A stretch of DNA of 25,457 nucleotides from assembly GCA_963991165.1 (NCBI GenBank), contig CAXDOW010000019.1:1-25457 (forward strand), given 5' to 3'. Source of the DNA: GCA-2862585 sp963991165 (GTDB lineage: Bacteria > Bacteroidota > Bacteroidia > Flavobacteriales > UBA7312). This document shows positions 8,534 through 17,379 of the stretch, piece after piece. How positions within the stretch are numbered: the stretch's first letter is position 1; each line of letters opens with the position of its first letter. The notes under the pieces were generated by a model. That model was given only the letters and a program-made list of their open reading frames with translations. It searched no databases and was not told the DNA's origin. A program made the position numbers and the translations under genes.

Positions 8534-11500
8534 TTATATGAGACGTTGACATTGATTAATGGCCACTTGAATACTAGCAATATTTTGGGTTCTAAAAATT
8601 AGTTTTCCATTCAAGTCTTTAATTTGGCAATGATGGTGATTATGTTTGAAATAGTTTAATACACGATCAAACTTTGAAGTTTGAAAGTAAGGGTTGTTTT
8701 CTTCAGGAAAATAGCCAGTAAATTGTGTGTTTTTTAGTGATATTCTGAGGAAGCCAATGGTGCTACCTAGCCATCTTAACTTCATGGATTTGATTAATTC
8801 AGAAACTTGAACAGGAATTGGCCCAAACCGATCGGTAAGTTGTGATTGAAATAGGTTCAGTTCTTCCTCAGATTTAAAGCTGGATAAATCGTTGTAGAGT
8901 TTTAAACGTTCGCTGACACTGCTGACATAGTGGTTGGGAATCAAAATCTCCATATCGGTGTCTAATTGACATTCGGCATTAGCCATTTTTTTATCCTCTT
9001 TGTACAAGTCTTTAAATTCATTGTCTTTGAGTTCTGCAATGGCTTCATCCAATATTTTTTGGTACATCTCAAACCCAATATCACTAATAAATCCACTTTG
9101 CTCAGCTCCTAGTAAATCGCCTGCCCCTCTAATGTCTAAATCGCGCATAGAGATGTTAAAGCCACTTCCTAGTTCCGAAAACTGCTCTAATGCATTTAAT
9201 CGTTTTCTGGCATCGGTAGTGAGTGAGTAGGAAGGAGGGGCAATTAGATAGCAAAACGATTTTTTATTGGTTCTTCCCACACGTCCTCTCATTTGGTGTA
9301 GGTCGCTCAAACCAAAAAAGTTGGCATTGTTGATGATGATGGTATTGGCGTTGGTAATGTCTAAGCCACTTTCTATAATGGTGGTGGATACCAATACATC
9401 AAATTCATTTTCCATAAATGAGAGCATCAGCTCCTCAAGTTTCTTGCCTTCCATCTGGCCATGGCCAACGCCTATTTTAGCATCCGGACAAAGCCGTTGA
9501 ATAAGTCCTGCTACTTCTTTAATGTTTTCGATTCTATTGTGAACAAAATAGACTTGACCACCTCTTGAAATTTCATAGCTTACGGCATCACGAATTAGTT
9601 CTTCATCAAAAGTTGTGACCTGTGTTTCTACTGGAAAACGATTTGGTGGTGGGGTGTTAATAATTGATAAATCGCGAGCCCCCATTAGTGAAAATTGAAG
9701 GGTTCTAGGAATGGGCGTTGCCGTTAGTGTCAAAGTGTCAATATTGGACTTCATTGTTTTGAGTTTGTCCTTTACGGCTACACCAAATTTTTGTTCCTCG
9801 TCAATAACTAATAACCCTAAATCTTTGAAGGAAACATCTTTCCCAACAATACGATGTGTACCTATTAAAATATCGATTTTTCCTTCTGCAGTAGCTTGAA
9901 GGATTTCTTTTTGTTCTTTATGCGTTCTAAAGCGATTGATATAATCTACTTTGCAAGGTAAATCCGCCAATCGTTTTTTGAATGTTTTGGCATGTTGCAT
10001 GGCTAAGATGGTGGTAGGCACCAAGATGGCCACTTGCTTGTTGTCTGCGACTGCTTTGAAAGCTGCTCGAATGGCAACTTCTGTTTTACCAAAGCCCACA
10101 TCACCACAAATAAGTCTGTCCATAGGAATGATATTTTCCATGTCTTTTTTGACGTCCAAAGTGGCTTTGTATTGATCGGGCGTATCTTCATAAATAAACG
10201 AAGCTTCTAACTCATGCTGTAAAAAACTATCGGGAGAAAACTCGAACCCTCTTTGTTCTTTTCGTTTGGCGTAAAGTTGGATGAGGTCATATGCAATGGC
10301 TTTGACTCGTTTTTTGGTTTTAGATTTCGTTTTTTGCCAAGTGGCAGAACCAATTTTATTGACCGTTGGTTCAATCCCATCTTTACCGCTGTATTTTGCG
10401 ATTTTGTGTAACGAATGGATGCTTAGAAATAATACATCCTTATCCTTGTAAATGAGCTTGATGGCTTCTTGCTTTTTTTTGTTTACTTCTATGGTGTGAA
10501 GACCTGCAAATTGACCAATTCCGTGATCAATGTGAGTGACGTAGTCGCCTGCTTTTAAGCTAGTTAGCTGTTTGATGGATATGGCTTGTTTGTCGGCAAA
10601 GCGTGTTTTGAGGCGAAACTTATGATAACGCTCAAAGATTTGATGATCGGTAAAACAGCATATTTTTAATTGGTGATCTATAAATCCTTGGCTAACACTT
10701 AAGATAAGGGGCGTGAAATGAACCTCTTTCTCGTGGTCGCTAATAATATTTTCAAAGCGGTTTTTTTGTTCTTTTCCAGAGCACAAAATGAAGTTACGAT
10801 ACCCTTTGTTATGGCTCTCTTCCAGCTTGTCTATCAACAAATCGAACTGTTTGTTGAATGTAGGTTGTGGAGAGGATTGAAATTCAAATTGTTGGTCAGC
10901 TTGAAAGTAAAACCGATGGCCAAATTCGACCAAACCAAAATGTTGAAGTTGATTCAACAAGCTATCACCATCTAAAAATAGGGTGTCGGGTTCCAAATGT
11001 TTGATGGGATTGTTTTTTAGCCCTTCAAAATGTTTGGTAGCTTTTTCAAATAAGTTATTCAACACTTCTTTTGTTGATTCTGTATCTTTAATCCAAACTT
11101 TAGAATTTTTGGGAAGAAATTCCAAAATGCTTTCTTTGGCATTGTCACTAAAAATGGGAAATTGCGGAACAATGCTCACTTTAGTTTTGGTTTCTTTTGA
11201 TAATTGAGTATTAATATCAAAGGTTCTAATGCTTTCTATTTCTTCATCAAAAAACTCAATCCTAAATGGTAATTCACTTGAAAATGAGAACACATCGACA
11301 ATTCCTCCTCGAACCGAGTATTGACCTGGTTCGACAACAAAATCGACACGTTCAAATTGATATTCTTCCATGCACTCGGTCATAAAGTCCAAGGAAATTA
11401 TGTCCTTTGGTTTTACCTCTAAAGAGAAGTTTTTTAGTTCATCTTGGCTAATGACTTTTTCAAAAATGGCTTCGGGATAGCTAACAATGATAGCTTGTTT

Positions 11501-11845
11501 TTGTTGATGTAAACTATTAAGCACTTCAGTACGAAGTAGAATATTAGCGTTGTCAGTTTCTTCCAATTGGTAAGGCCTTCGGTAAGAGCTTGGATAAAAC
11601 AGTACTTTAGTATGGGTGAGTGTTTCTAAATCGTTCAAAAAATAAGTAGCTTCTTCTTTATCTTGAAGGATAAAAAGCTGAGGCCTTTTAATATTTTTGA
11701 CGCTATGAGCTGCTAGAAGAGCATTTTGAGTGCCTAGTACGTTTTTAACATGGAATTTAGCATAAGCGTTCTTTTCAAAACAGCTTTTAATAGAGTCAAA
11801 GCAAGGGTGGTTCAGATAAACATCGTATAGAGCAGATGGCTTCAA
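8534..11845 (-). CDS. mfd: Transcription-repair coupling factor
   Basis: DNA translocase that removes RNA polymerase stalled at lesions and recruits UvrA for nucleotide excision repair. It has 1103 residues, close to the usual length. In order: UvrB-like N-terminal domains (about 1-330), the CarD-like RNA-polymerase-interaction domain (about 429-500, LKAGDYVTHIDHGIGQFAG), and RecG-like helicase motor domains with Walker A GDVGFGKT (581-588), DEEQ box (682-685), TATPIPRTL (708-716) and motif VI QMRGRVGRTNKK (851-862). The C-terminal regulatory domain runs to the end. Its ATG shares a 4-nt ATGA overlap with the fbp stop, so the two are cotranscribed. Confidence 0.98.
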   Translation of the reverse strand: MKPSALYDVYLNHPCFDSIKSCFEKNAYAKFHVKNVLGTQNALLAAHSVKNIKRPQLFILQDKEEATYFLNDLETLTHTKVLFYPSSYRRPYQLEETDNANILLRTEVLNSLHQQKQAIIVSYPEAIFEKVISQDELKNFSLEVKPKDIISLDFMTECMEEYQFERVDFVVEPGQYSVRGGIVDVFSFSSELPFRIEFFDEEIESIRTFDINTQLSKETKTKVSIVPQFPIFSDNAKESILEFLPKNSKVWIKDTESTKEVLNNLFEKATKHFEGLKNNPIKHLEPDTLFLDGDSLLNQLQHFGLVEFGHRFYFQADQQFEFQSSPQPTFNKQFDLLIDKLEESHNKGYRNFILCSGKEQKNRFENIISDHEKEVHFTPLILSVSQGFIDHQLKICCFTDHQIFERYHKFRLKTRFADKQAISIKQLTSLKAGDYVTHIDHGIGQFAGLHTIEVNKKKQEAIKLIYKDKDVLFLSIHSLHKIAKYSGKDGIEPTVNKIGSATWQKTKSKTKKRVKAIAYDLIQLYAKRKEQRGFEFSPDSFLQHELEASFIYEDTPDQYKATLDVKKDMENIIPMDRLICGDVGFGKTEVAIRAAFKAVADNKQVAILVPTTILAMQHAKTFKKRLADLPCKVDYINRFRTHKEQKEILQATAEGKIDILIGTHRIVGKDVSFKDLGLLVIDEEQKFGVAVKDKLKTMKSNIDTLTLTATPIPRTLQFSLMGARDLSIINTPPPNRFPVETQVTTFDEELIRDAVSYEISRGGQVYFVHNRIENIKEVAGLIQRLCPDAKIGVGHGQMEGKKLEELMLSFMENEFDVLVSTTIIESGLDITNANTIIINNANFFGLSDLHQMRGRVGRTNKKSFCYLIAPPSYSLTTDARKRLNALEQFSELGSGFNISMRDLDIRGAGDLLGAEQSGFISDIGFEMYQKILDEAIAELKDNEFKDLYKEDKKMANAECQLDTDMEILIPNHYVSSVSERLKLYNDLSSFKSEEELNLFQSQLTDRFGPIPVQVSELIKSMKLRWLGSTIGFLRISLKNTQFTGYFPEENNPYFQTSKFDRVLNYFKHNHHHCQIKDLNGKLIFRTQNIASIQVAINQCQRLI

Positions 11846-12837
11846 TGGTCTTGCATGTATTGATGGGCTTTTTCTACCATGTCAGAAGAGCCAATAAAAA
11901 ACGGAACTCTTTGATGTAAATCGTGAGCTTGAATATCTAAAATTCGTTGGGTTCCATCAGAGGCTTTTCCACCAGCTTGTTCTATAATCCAAGCTAAGGG
12001 AGAACATTCGTAAAGCAACCTCAATCGACCAGTGGGAGTGGCTGTAGTTCCAGGATAAATATAGATACCCCCTTTAAGCATATTCCTGTGAAAATCGGCC
12101 ACCAATGAACCTATAAATCTGGCGGTATGGGTTCGTTTGCCATGTTTTGTTTCATGGCAGAATTGGGTGTATTGCCTAACGCCTTCAGGAACTAAATGTT
12201 CGTTGGCTTCGTTAATAGAAAAAATCGAGCCATTAGAGGGGGTGGTAATATTAGAATGGCTAAGGCAGAATGTTTCAGATGTAGGGTCTAAGGTAAATCC
12301 ATGAACGCCCTGTCCAGTGGTATATACCAACATAGTTGACGAGCCATAGATAATGTAACCAGCCATAACTTGCTCGTTTCCTTTTACAAAAAATTCCTCT
12401 TTAGAAACGGTCTTGTTGGGATCTTTACGTTGAAAGACCGAAAAAATAGTACCCACCGATATATTTACATCAATATTTGATGAGCCATCTAGTGGATCCA
12501 TGCAAAAGAGATACTCGCTTTGAGGGTTGGGCGATTCGTTTAACACGATGATGTCCTCATTTTCTTCAGAAGCAACAGCAGCACAAATACCACTAGATTG
12601 AAGAGCAGAAATGAAGATGTCGTTCGCTACCAAATCGAGCTTTTTCACACTTTCCCCTTGAATGTTCATATCTCCAACCTCTCCCAAAATATCAGATAAA
12701 GCAGCCCTATTTATTTTTTTACTCACACTATTTCCAGCATTGGCAATATGACTTAATAATCGAATGACCTTGTTCACCTCAGGAAGACGGATTTCTTCTT
12801 GAGCAATGAACTCGCTTAGTGTGGTAATGGTACCCAT
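11842..12837 (-). CDS. fbp: Class I fructose-1,6-bisphosphatase
   Basis: Cytoplasmic gluconeogenic enzyme that hydrolyses fructose 1,6-bisphosphate to fructose 6-phosphate and phosphate, using divalent metal ions. It has 331 residues, standard for the class I family. The metal and substrate motif DPLDGSSNID starts at Asp114, with the acidic pair Glu91-Glu92 ahead of it; YIYPGTTATPTGRLRLLYE near the C-terminus is the other family signature. It leads the fbp-mfd pair on the minus strand and is divergent from the GNAT gene, with 82 bases between the two starts. That gap holds a perfect 14-bp palindrome. Confidence 0.97.
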   Translation of the reverse strand: MGTITTLSEFIAQEEIRLPEVNKVIRLLSHIANAGNSVSKKINRAALSDILGEVGDMNIQGESVKKLDLVANDIFISALQSSGICAAVASEENEDIIVLNESPNPQSEYLFCMDPLDGSSNIDVNISVGTIFSVFQRKDPNKTVSKEEFFVKGNEQVMAGYIIYGSSTMLVYTTGQGVHGFTLDPTSETFCLSHSNITTPSNGSIFSINEANEHLVPEGVRQYTQFCHETKHGKRTHTARFIGSLVADFHRNMLKGGIYIYPGTTATPTGRLRLLYECSPLAWIIEQAGGKASDGTQRILDIQAHDLHQRVPFFIGSSDMVEKAHQYMQDH

Positions 12838-12850
12838 ATCTCCATTTCAA

Positions 12851-12864
12851 ATTTGTTAACAAAT
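12851..12864. repeat. Perfect 14-bp palindrome between fbp and the GNAT gene
   Basis: ATTTGTTAACAAAT is a perfect dyad 13 bases upstream of the fbp ATG, in the divergent gap. It could be an operator for fbp, but in AT-rich DNA such a short palindrome can arise by chance. No second copy was seen in the window. Confidence 0.35.
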
Positions 12865-12902
12865 ATCGAAATTTTAAACAAAATACACCGCTTTAAAATA
12901 AT

Positions 12903-12910
12903 TAACTTTG
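12903..12910 (+). promoter_or_regulatory. Candidate -7 box for the GNAT-aspartate kinase pair
   Basis: TAACTTTG matches TAnnTTTG and ends 9 nt before the ATG at 12920, which would give a very short leader. No matching TTTG box at the normal spacing was found. Confidence 0.35.
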
Positions 12911-12919
12911 CTTGTAAAT

Positions 12920-13396
12920 ATGAAGGTTACAATACGAAAAGGGACGCCCACGGATTTACCCTCCGTCTTGGCACTCATCAAAGAATTGGCGGCATTTGAA
13001 AAATCTTTGCATCAAGTGACTATCAGTTTGGATGAGCTGGAAAAAGATGGTTTTGGCTCACATCCTTATTATTGGTTTTTAGTTGCCGAAAAAGACAATG
13101 AAGTGATTGGCCTTTCATTCTATTTCATTAGGTATTCTACGTGGAAGGGACGATTCTTGTTTCTCGAAGATTTTGTTGTTAAAGATTCATATAGGCATAA
13201 AGGGATAGGATCATTATTGTTTGAAGAAACCATAAAAGTAGCTCAATCTTTGAAGGTCAAAGGCATGATATGGCAAGTGCTGGACTGGAACGAGTCGGCG
13301 ATTCGCTTCTACAAAAAATACCATGCAGACATTAGCTCAGAATGGTATAATGGAAAGTTAACCGAAGAACAAATCACTAATTTTAAGAGTCGATGA
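12920..13396 (+). CDS. GNAT family N-acetyltransferase, spermidine/diamine acetyltransferase-like
   Basis: Acetyl-CoA-dependent N-acetyltransferase. With ATG at 12920 it has 158 residues (MKVTIRKGTPTDLPS); an in-frame TTG four codons upstream is less likely. The acetyl-CoA-binding motif A is YRHKGIG (91-97, fitting RxxGxG), preceded by RYSTWKGRFLFLEDFVV (71-87), and the C-terminal NESAIRFYKK (124-133) completes the fold. The segments KELAAFEK and YSTWKGR..LEDF resemble diamine/thialysine acetyltransferases of the SSAT type, but the substrate cannot be settled by sight. Its TGA shares an ATGA overlap with the aspartate kinase start, so translation of the two is probably coupled. Confidence 0.88.
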   Translation: MKVTIRKGTPTDLPSVLALIKELAAFEKSLHQVTISLDELEKDGFGSHPYYWFLVAEKDNEVIGLSFYFIRYSTWKGRFLFLEDFVVKDSYRHKGIGSLLFEETIKVAQSLKVKGMIWQVLDWNESAIRFYKKYHADISSEWYNGKLTEEQITNFKSR

Positions 13397-14628
13397 AGGT
13401 ATATAAATTTGGAGGTGCTTCCATAAAGGACGCCCAAGCCATAAAAAATATCTGTCAGATTTTAAAAGCCGAGCAAGAAAACAACATTGTGATTGTTCTT
13501 TCTGCTATGGGAAAAACAACTAATGGCTTAGAAGCTGTAGTGAATCAGCATTTTGGAAAAGAGCCTACATCCTTGGAGCAAGTCAAATCGTATCATTTAC
13601 AAATAGCTCATGATTTATTTTCACCAGCTCATCCTATTTTTGATGATATCAACAACCTTTTTGTGGAAATTGAATGGGTGTTGGAGGATAGTCCTTCTAC
13701 AAATTATGACTATGAGTACGATCAAATAGTATCTGTTGGCGAATTACTTTCCACTAAAATAGTAAGTGCGTACCTTTCTCAAGAAGAGCTCAAAAATCAG
13801 TGGCTTGATGCCCGAGATTTGATACAAACCAACAATACCTACAGAAATGCTAGAATTAACTGGGAAAGCACGGTTAACAACATTCAACAAAAAGTGAGCT
13901 CACAGGGTATTTGCCTAACCCAAGGATTTATTGGCTGTACTTCTGAAAACTTTTCAACTACATTAGGTAGAGAAGGGTCTGATTTTAGTGCTGCTATTTT
14001 GGGTTATGCCTTGGATGCCGAATCAGTCACTATTTGGAAAGATGTAGATGGTATGTTGAATGCTGATCCACGATTTTTTGAAGATGCCGTATTAATCGAG
14101 CAATTACCTTATTCTGAAGCCATAGAGCTGGCTTATTATGGAGCCAAAGTGGTTCATCCAAAAACCATACAGCCACTCAAAGAGAAGAACATACCATTGT
14201 ACATAAAGTCATTTCTTAACCCTCAACACAAAGGCACTCTAATTTCTGACAACACCGAATTGAAACCTTTCATTCCATCTTTTATTATCAAAGAAAATCA
14301 AATTTTATTATCCATATCTGCTCGAGACTTATCGTTTATTGTTGAAGATCATTTAAGTCATATATTTTCAGTTTTGTCAACGGTAGGAATTTCCGTCAAC
14401 CTCATGCAAAACTCGGCAGTGAGTTTTTCCATCTGTGCTGATGACGACAAACTCAAAATCCCATCACTAGTAAATGAGCTAAAAAGACAATACAATGTCA
14501 CCTACTTTGAGGCACTTACCTTGTGTACTATTCGTCATTATTCGCCAGACGATATTCAACGAATTATTCGTGAAAAGACTGTGTTGTTAGAACAAAAAAC
14601 AAGTCACGTAGTTCAATTTGTGTATTAA
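13393..14628 (+). CDS. lysC: Aspartate kinase (monofunctional)
   Basis: Phosphorylates L-aspartate with ATP, the first step towards lysine, threonine, methionine and the cell-wall precursor diaminopimelate. It has 411 residues. The amino-acid-kinase domain has KFGGAS (5-10, Ala where many relatives have Thr), GREGSDFSAA (192-201), KDVDGMLNADPR (216-227) and AYYGAKVVHPKT (247-258). The region from about residue 288 to the end looks like ACT regulatory domains, suggesting feedback control by an end product (family knowledge; which amino acid is not clear). No homoserine dehydrogenase part is fused. It follows the GNAT gene with a 4-nt overlap and precedes the secreted protein gene by 30 nt. The symbol is given by family, not by proven orthology. 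Confidence 0.93.
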   Translation: MKVYKFGGASIKDAQAIKNICQILKAEQENNIVIVLSAMGKTTNGLEAVVNQHFGKEPTSLEQVKSYHLQIAHDLFSPAHPIFDDINNLFVEIEWVLEDSPSTNYDYEYDQIVSVGELLSTKIVSAYLSQEELKNQWLDARDLIQTNNTYRNARINWESTVNNIQQKVSSQGICLTQGFIGCTSENFSTTLGREGSDFSAAILGYALDAESVTIWKDVDGMLNADPRFFEDAVLIEQLPYSEAIELAYYGAKVVHPKTIQPLKEKNIPLYIKSFLNPQHKGTLISDNTELKPFIPSFIIKENQILLSISARDLSFIVEDHLSHIFSVLSTVGISVNLMQNSAVSFSICADDDKLKIPSLVNELKRQYNVTYFEALTLCTIRHYSPDDIQRIIREKTVLLEQKTSHVVQFVY

Positions 14629-14658
14629 TTTTTTTAAATTAGAGGCAAAATATGTGCT

Positions 14659-16380
14659 ATGAAATTTTTTTTTCTTTTCATTTTTTCACTCTTGTTTTTC
14701 TCTCCGTTTGCTCAATCAAATTCATTTTTTAGTTTAGATAATGCCGTATTTATCAACGAAATTCACTACGATAATGTGGGTGGCGATGTTGAAGAAGGTG
14801 TGGAGATAGCCGCTTTGTCGGGTACCGATTTGAGCTGTTATAAATTGTATTTTGTTAATGGGACTAATGGAACCTATTATGCCTCACTTAATTTAGATAG
14901 TGTAGTGCCAGGCAATAGTTGTGGAATGGGGTTTGTGTTTTTTTACAAACCGTCTATTCAAAATGGTGCTTCCACCAGTGGCGATGCCGTGGCCCTATAC
15001 GATGAATGCAATGACTCCTTAATTCAATTTTTAAGCTATGAGGGGGCAGTTACCTCAACTAATGGTCCATTTTCTGGAGCCACATCGACCGATATTGGAA
15101 TTTTTCAAGATGCCGCACCAATTGGAACTAGTTTACAACTTCAAGGCAGCTTAGATAGTACCTTTTATTGGCAGTCTGATAGTGCCACCTACGGACAAGT
15201 AAATACCCAACAAGACTTTTGTCAAACGCTATTAGAATTGTCAGCCATTCAGCTAGATAGCTCATGCGTTTTAGGTACTAACGAAAGCGTTAGTCTTTAT
15301 CTTGAAAATCTCAGTTATTCTAATTCGATTGATAGCATAGTTATCCATTTTGAGTCCAATGATAGTATCCTGTTAGTGGACACCATCATGTCGCAACTTG
15401 CGGTGGGCGATAGCGTATTACACACCTTTTCCCAAGCATTGGATCTATCGCAAGTGGGCGATTATCAATTTGAAGCATGGGCTGTGACGAACCATTCGAC
15501 GAGCGACACCCTGTTGCATCACATAACTTTGATAGACGATGACAGCATTCTCATTGTGTTGGATGAATATTTGGTGTTGTGTGAAAGTAACGATAGTTTG
15601 CTGATAGAAGCTCAAGTGAGTGGAGCTGATAGCTGGACTTGGAATACGGGAGACACCACCCAGCAACTGCTCGTGTTTCCAGCCACCGATACGAGTTTTC
15701 AACTTTCGGCACAAAATGTATGTTATGTTGACACTGCATGGGTGTTTGTGGATGTAATACAGCCCGAAATAAATTTTATCGGAATTTCAAACGATAATGG
15801 TGATACCCTGTATGTTGATGAGGATAGTTGGATTGATGGAAATGTCATTATTACTTATCAAGATTTTGATACGATTTTATTAACTACCACTGAACCATTT
15901 ATGTCTTACCATTTTTACTTTCAATACCCGGATTATTATCCTGATACACTTATTAATCATTATGATTCTATACTTGCAGTCACACATTATGGTGAAACAA
16001 GTGCTGCTTCTAATAATTATGGTACTGAAATTGTTATTTATTTAGAAGCTGTTGATAGTAATGGTTGTATTGTAAAAGATAGTGTAATGGTTTTTTGGTT
16101 TTTTGCTAGCATTTTAGAAAACATGACCCAGCCAGTAGCCATTTACCCTAATCCGAGTGAGGGTGTTTTCTCCATGAGTATAAATGAGTTGGAGCCTTCT
16201 GAAACATTTAGTGTTGAGGTGCTCAATCATTTGGGGCAAGTGGTGCAACGTCAGCGGCTTCAATCCAGTACAACAACTTTAAATCAATCCTTTGATTGGA
16301 GTCATCTGCCCAAAGGTTTGTATTCTGTTCATCTACATTCAAAAAATAGACAGGCCTACCAACGGCTTATTATTCAATAG
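14659..16380 (+). CDS. Secreted lamin-tail-domain protein with T9SS sorting tail
   Basis: Exported protein of 573 residues. Signal peptide MKFFFLFIFSLLFFSPFAQS (1-20). Residues about 28-185 look like a lamin-tail domain (VFINEIHYDNVGGDVEEGVEIA, then FLSYEGAVTSTNGPFSGATS and SLQLQGSLDSTFYW), the type often placed before a secreted nuclease; here no nuclease domain follows. Residues about 190-485 are Ser/Asp/Thr-rich beta-sheet-like repeats, probably adhesive or structural Ig-like modules (inference). Residues about 492-573 are a Por_Secre_tail (PVAIYPNPSEGVFSM ... LPKGLYSVHL ... RLIIQ), so export by T9SS to the surface is expected. It starts 30 nt after the aspartate kinase and may be cotranscribed. 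The function is unknown. Confidence 0.85.
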   Translation: MKFFFLFIFSLLFFSPFAQSNSFFSLDNAVFINEIHYDNVGGDVEEGVEIAALSGTDLSCYKLYFVNGTNGTYYASLNLDSVVPGNSCGMGFVFFYKPSIQNGASTSGDAVALYDECNDSLIQFLSYEGAVTSTNGPFSGATSTDIGIFQDAAPIGTSLQLQGSLDSTFYWQSDSATYGQVNTQQDFCQTLLELSAIQLDSSCVLGTNESVSLYLENLSYSNSIDSIVIHFESNDSILLVDTIMSQLAVGDSVLHTFSQALDLSQVGDYQFEAWAVTNHSTSDTLLHHITLIDDDSILIVLDEYLVLCESNDSLLIEAQVSGADSWTWNTGDTTQQLLVFPATDTSFQLSAQNVCYVDTAWVFVDVIQPEINFIGISNDNGDTLYVDEDSWIDGNVIITYQDFDTILLTTTEPFMSYHFYFQYPDYYPDTLINHYDSILAVTHYGETSAASNNYGTEIVIYLEAVDSNGCIVKDSVMVFWFFASILENMTQPVAIYPNPSEGVFSMSINELEPSETFSVEVLNHLGQVVQRQRLQSSTTTLNQSFDWSHLPKGLYSVHLHSKNRQAYQRLIIQ

Positions 16381-16412
16381 TAAAGAGTTTTTGTTTTTTT
16401 CATTTTAGTATT

Positions 16413-16450
16413 AACCACCGAAAGAATGTTATTCTTGAAGTGGTTTTTCT
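16413..16450 (+). terminator. Intrinsic terminator for the plus-strand lamin-tail gene
   Basis: A two-part hairpin: outer arms AACCAC (16413-16418) and GTGGTT (16440-16445), a 3x3 internal loop, then inner arms AAGAAT and ATTCTT around a 3-nt loop, followed by a T run (TTTTTCT) on the plus strand. It overlaps the stop codon and last codons of the convergent minus-strand gene. On the minus strand there is no U run, so it mainly serves the plus strand. Confidence 0.75.
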
Positions 16451-17379
16451 TTAAAAGCAGACGTTATCTTCTGATGTAAGACTTGAGCGAGTTTTAGTTT
16501 ACTCTCCACGGTCCAACCCGCAACGTGTGGTGATAGAATAACGTTTTTAAATTGCACTAGTTTTTGAAATGCTCTGGATTGTACTACTGCTTCGAAGGAT
16601 GTTTTTTCAAATTCCAGAACATCTAAACAAGCACCCAATATGTTCCCCTGACTAAGTGCTTCCAATAAATCGGCGGTATTCACACATGCTCCTCTAGAAG
16701 TATTAATGAGGAAAATGGGTTTTTTAAAGCGGTTAAGAAAGGCACTATTTACCAAATGATGCGTTTCATGGCTCCGTGGAATATGTAAGCTCAAAATATC
16801 GGCTTCATCAAAAATAGTTTGCATATCGCATTCGATGATTTGTTCATTGCCGAAGTCACTTTTGTACTTGTCATAGGCCAAAATTTTGGAGTCAAAAGAA
16901 CTGAGAAGGTGCGCCAAAGCCGAACCAGTATTACCAAAGCCGATGATTCCAATTGTTTTTCCTGAAAGTTCTATACCTCTATTAGATGCTCTATTCCATG
17001 ACCCTTGGCGGACTTCTTGATCAGCGGTGTTGAGGTTGTTGAATAAGGACAACAACATCCCCAAAGCATGCTCAGCCACAGCTTGTCGATTGCCTTCAGC
17101 AGCGTTAAAGCAACGAATGCCGTTTAAATGGGCTTGTTCTAAATCTATATTTTCCATACCAGAACCAGCTCTAGCAATAAATTTTAAAGACTTAAAATGG
17201 TGCATGAAATGAGCGTCAAGCTCAAAGCGAGAACGAATGACCATACCAAAGATATCAGGGTATTGAACACGAATATTTTCCTTACTTAATGAATAGCCCT
17301 CAATACATTGGTAGCCGTCTTTTTCCAATTCGTTCCACAGAAAAGGGTGAACTGTATCTACAAACAGAACTTTTTTCAT
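16429..17379 (-). CDS. D-2-hydroxyacid dehydrogenase (NAD-dependent, phosphoglycerate dehydrogenase-like)
   Basis: NAD(P)-dependent oxidoreductase that interconverts a 2-hydroxy acid and a 2-keto acid in the cytoplasm. It has 316 residues, the length of a minimal family member without ACT or other regulatory domains. The substrate loop ARAGSGMENIDL (69-80), Rossmann motif GFGNTG (147-152) with Asp170 as the likely NAD-selecting residue, and the catalytic set Arg229 (NTSRGA), Glu256 (LDVLE) and His285 (SPHVAG) are all present. It could be a serine-pathway 3-phosphoglycerate dehydrogenase or a glyoxylate/hydroxypyruvate reductase; sequence by eye does not decide. It starts in a 4-nt ATGA overlap with mgtE and is the last gene of the serS run. 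Confidence 0.9.
   Translation of the reverse strand: MKKVLFVDTVHPFLWNELEKDGYQCIEGYSLSKENIRVQYPDIFGMVIRSRFELDAHFMHHFKSLKFIARAGSGMENIDLEQAHLNGIRCFNAAEGNRQAVAEHALGMLLSLFNNLNTADQEVRQGSWNRASNRGIELSGKTIGIIGFGNTGSALAHLLSSFDSKILAYDKYKSDFGNEQIIECDMQTIFDEADILSLHIPRSHETHHLVNSAFLNRFKKPIFLINTSRGACVNTADLLEALSQGNILGACLDVLEFEKTSFEAVVQSRAFQKLVQFKNVILSPHVAGWTVESKLKLAQVLHQKITSAFKEKPLQE

Noticed and set aside
8487..8552. 22-residue extension of the deiminase before its signal peptide
   Set aside because: It would hide the signal peptide and overlap the mfd 3' end; the ATG at 8486 gives a clean signal sequence.
14620..14645. TAATTT/AAATTA stem after the aspartate kinase
   Set aside because: All A/T, six pairs, no T run after the stem; too weak to call a terminator.
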